Part shown: one piece after another, positions 6,082 to 7,343 of the stretch
How the letters are laid out: each line of letters begins with the position of its first letter
How positions within the stretch are numbered: the stretch's first letter is position 1
The notes under the pieces: generated by a model
Database searches by the model: none
What the model was told of the DNA's origin: nothing
What the model saw: the letters and a program-made list of their open reading frames with translations, nothing else
Assembly: GCA_026418655.1 (NCBI GenBank)
Contig: JAOAAW010000170.1
Span: forward strand, 1 to 7,343
Origin: a bacterium
GTDB lineage: Bacteria > Ratteibacteria > UBA8468 > B48-G9 > DTJG01
Length of the DNA: 7,343 bases
Direction of reading: 5' to 3'
Translations under genes and position numbers: made by a program

Positions 6082-7324
6082 TCAGTTATAAAACCTACGT
6101 ACATGTTCCTGCTGCAATTTCTGAAAACCTGAAATTATTGTTTCAGCCGCCCCAGGCGCAACCTTGCATGGTATCGGACTTGTTTCATAACTTGCTTCCA
6201 TTCCGATTGACTCAAAAACATCTACTGAGGGGAATTCTTCTCCCTTTATCCTTTTATTTTCTTCGGAGGCCATAAACGCCCTTTCATCAGGAATATAGCC
6301 ACCATACTCATCACAGTTTTGAATTACCCATTTATTTTCAAAATCCATTAACTGTTTAATCCTGATACCTATGCTTGAAAAAGGTTCGCCTGACATAAAA
6401 AACGCCCCAAAAATTCTATCAATTGAAAAAAGTGAAATTCTGTTAGAAACAAAATCCTCATTTATTTCTGCTTGTTTCAAAATTGACCGTGCAATAATTG
6501 CCCTAAGGTTTGACGGTGGATATTTTTCAATATCCTTTTTTGCTTGTTGAATATCCTCTGTCCTTATAATCCTTTTAGGCATCTTTATAATATCCTGAGA
6601 AAATGCGATATTTCTATACGCAGCACAGGTGATATCGTTAAGGTTCTTCCTCACTGCTTCAAAAAGTGTGGAAACAATTTTTTCAGTAATTTCTGGACTG
6701 CGTGTATCCTTATCAAAAGGATTTATATGATTTATGTCACCTGCTGGTCCATTGAAAAATATAGCATCACATCCAAAGTACTTTGAAACCCTACCAACAA
6801 GAATTCCAGGCCAATCACCAGAAATAAATTCTCCACCCACTGTATCTGGATGCATTGCAAAATTCATTGCGATGCATCTCAAATTTCCTTTTTCATCTTC
6901 AATCTTCATAATATTAAAATTCCTGTCAAGGTCTCCCGAAGGTTCAAGAATTTCATTTCTGTTAACAGGGTTTGTAATGACTGTGCCATTTTTCATTCTA
7001 TACCTTCTAATAAAGGAAATCCCTTGAACTTCGATACTCCTGAAACCAATCAAAGCATTGTTGCGCGTATCGTGGGCATCTTTAATCGCATAGAAAATTT
7101 CAATTGGTAGATGTTCAACATAATCTTTGTTCACAGGAATATCTTTTGTAAAAATAAGTTTGTCATTCACTCCTGGCAGCGGGCCTGTGTGGGTATGTGT
7201 GGCATGCATAACAATATTAGGACTTTTAATTCTCATTTTGTCTTTCACCAACCTCATCACATTCTCAAAAAGAGAAGGTTCTATCCAGCAAAGGTCTGCT
7301 GATAGCATAAAGACAGGCTCATTA
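6082..7324 (-). CDS. Neutral/alkaline ceramidase-like protein, 5' end missing
   Basis: The genuine fragment is about 413 residues (numbered from its first genomic residue, Asn), cut at its N-terminus by the sequence end. It resembles the neutral/alkaline non-lysosomal ceramidase N-terminal domain. Seen are THTHTGPLPGV (42-52) and FAMHPDTV (155-162), supplying likely Zn-binding histidines, then GDWPG (169-173), NGPAGDIN (191-198), Glu313 in SGEPFSSIGIRI and Tyr343 in EYGGYIPDE. His, His, Glu and Tyr correspond to the Zn site of characterised ceramidases, by remembered alignment. Those enzymes have a nucleophilic Ser after GD(V/M), in GDVSPN; here the sequence is GDINHI, with Asn instead. Ceramide hydrolysis is therefore doubtful and the substrate unknown. 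No signal peptide can be judged because the start is missing. An apparent ATG at 7341 encoding MCIRDS is adapter sequence, not a start. Confidence 0.82.
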
Positions 7325-7343
7325 CTGTCTCTTATACACATCT
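7325..7343. other. Tn5/Nextera mosaic-end adapter contamination
   Basis: The final 19 bases, CTGTCTCTTATACACATCT, are exactly the Tn5 mosaic-end adapter used in tagmentation libraries. Translated on the minus strand they yield the tell-tale MCIRDS prefix on the ceramidase-like protein. No transposase or second copy is present, so this is library-preparation sequence left on the contig end rather than a genomic transposon. Confidence 0.95.

Noticed and set aside
6544..7302. Plus-strand ORFs antisense to the ceramidase-like gene
   Set aside because: They show no family motifs and lie opposite a clearly conserved minus-strand protein. They are frame shadows.
7325..7343. Tn5/IS50 mosaic end as evidence of a mobile element
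   Set aside because: Only one end is present, it is exactly the library adapter, and it lies at the extreme terminus. Contamination explains it fully.

Overview
This AT-rich window (by eye roughly a third G+C) comes from a Gram-negative-type bacterium. It encodes a FadL-like outer-membrane barrel with a signal peptide, sigma-54 (RpoN) and a two-component signalling protein. Protein divergence and gene order do not match any familiar model genome. I suspect an uncultured lineage recovered by shotgun assembly, but cannot name the phylum. The right end supports an assembly origin: the last 19 bases (7325-7343) are the Tn5/Nextera mosaic-end adapter, not genomic DNA.

Layout, left to right. (1) 1-1509, minus: a B12-binding-type radical SAM protein, complete at its start (GTG at 1509) and running off the left edge. 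(2) 1510-1750: a divergent control region. It holds a near-consensus sigma-70 promoter for the radical SAM gene, a 15-codon leader ORF, a good sigma-54-type -24/-12 element facing right, and a set of repeated ATG(T/G)ACAAAA motifs. (3) 1751-2983, plus: a FadL/OmpP1/TodX-like outer-membrane transporter. (4) 2925-4118, plus: a REC-histidine kinase protein whose start and strong Shine-Dalgarno lie inside the end of the barrel gene. (5) 4072-5334, minus: a short RpoN, overlapping the kinase gene tail to tail by 47 bp. (6) 5400-6077, plus: an MgtC/SapB-family membrane protein, divergent from rpoN. (7) 6082-7324, minus: a neutral-ceramidase-like protein truncated by the right end, with its stop 4 bp from the MgtC-family stop.

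How the parts may fit. The barrel and kinase genes look like one operon behind a candidate sigma-54 promoter, and the sigma-54 gene is the next gene along on the opposite strand. The kinase has NtrB-like H-box features, so its partner could be an NtrC-type activator, but none is encoded here. The radical SAM, rpoN and MgtC-family genes lack a recognisable ribosome-binding site. Each has a -10 hexamer placed so that transcription would start at or next to an ATG, which suggests leaderless mRNAs. The one strong Shine-Dalgarno belongs to the internal operon gene. I see no CRISPR array, tRNA, rRNA, transposase or convincing intrinsic terminator. I do not see an obviously new multi-gene system. The most interesting parts are the 1510-1750 control region, the overlapping gene architecture and the divergent RpoN.
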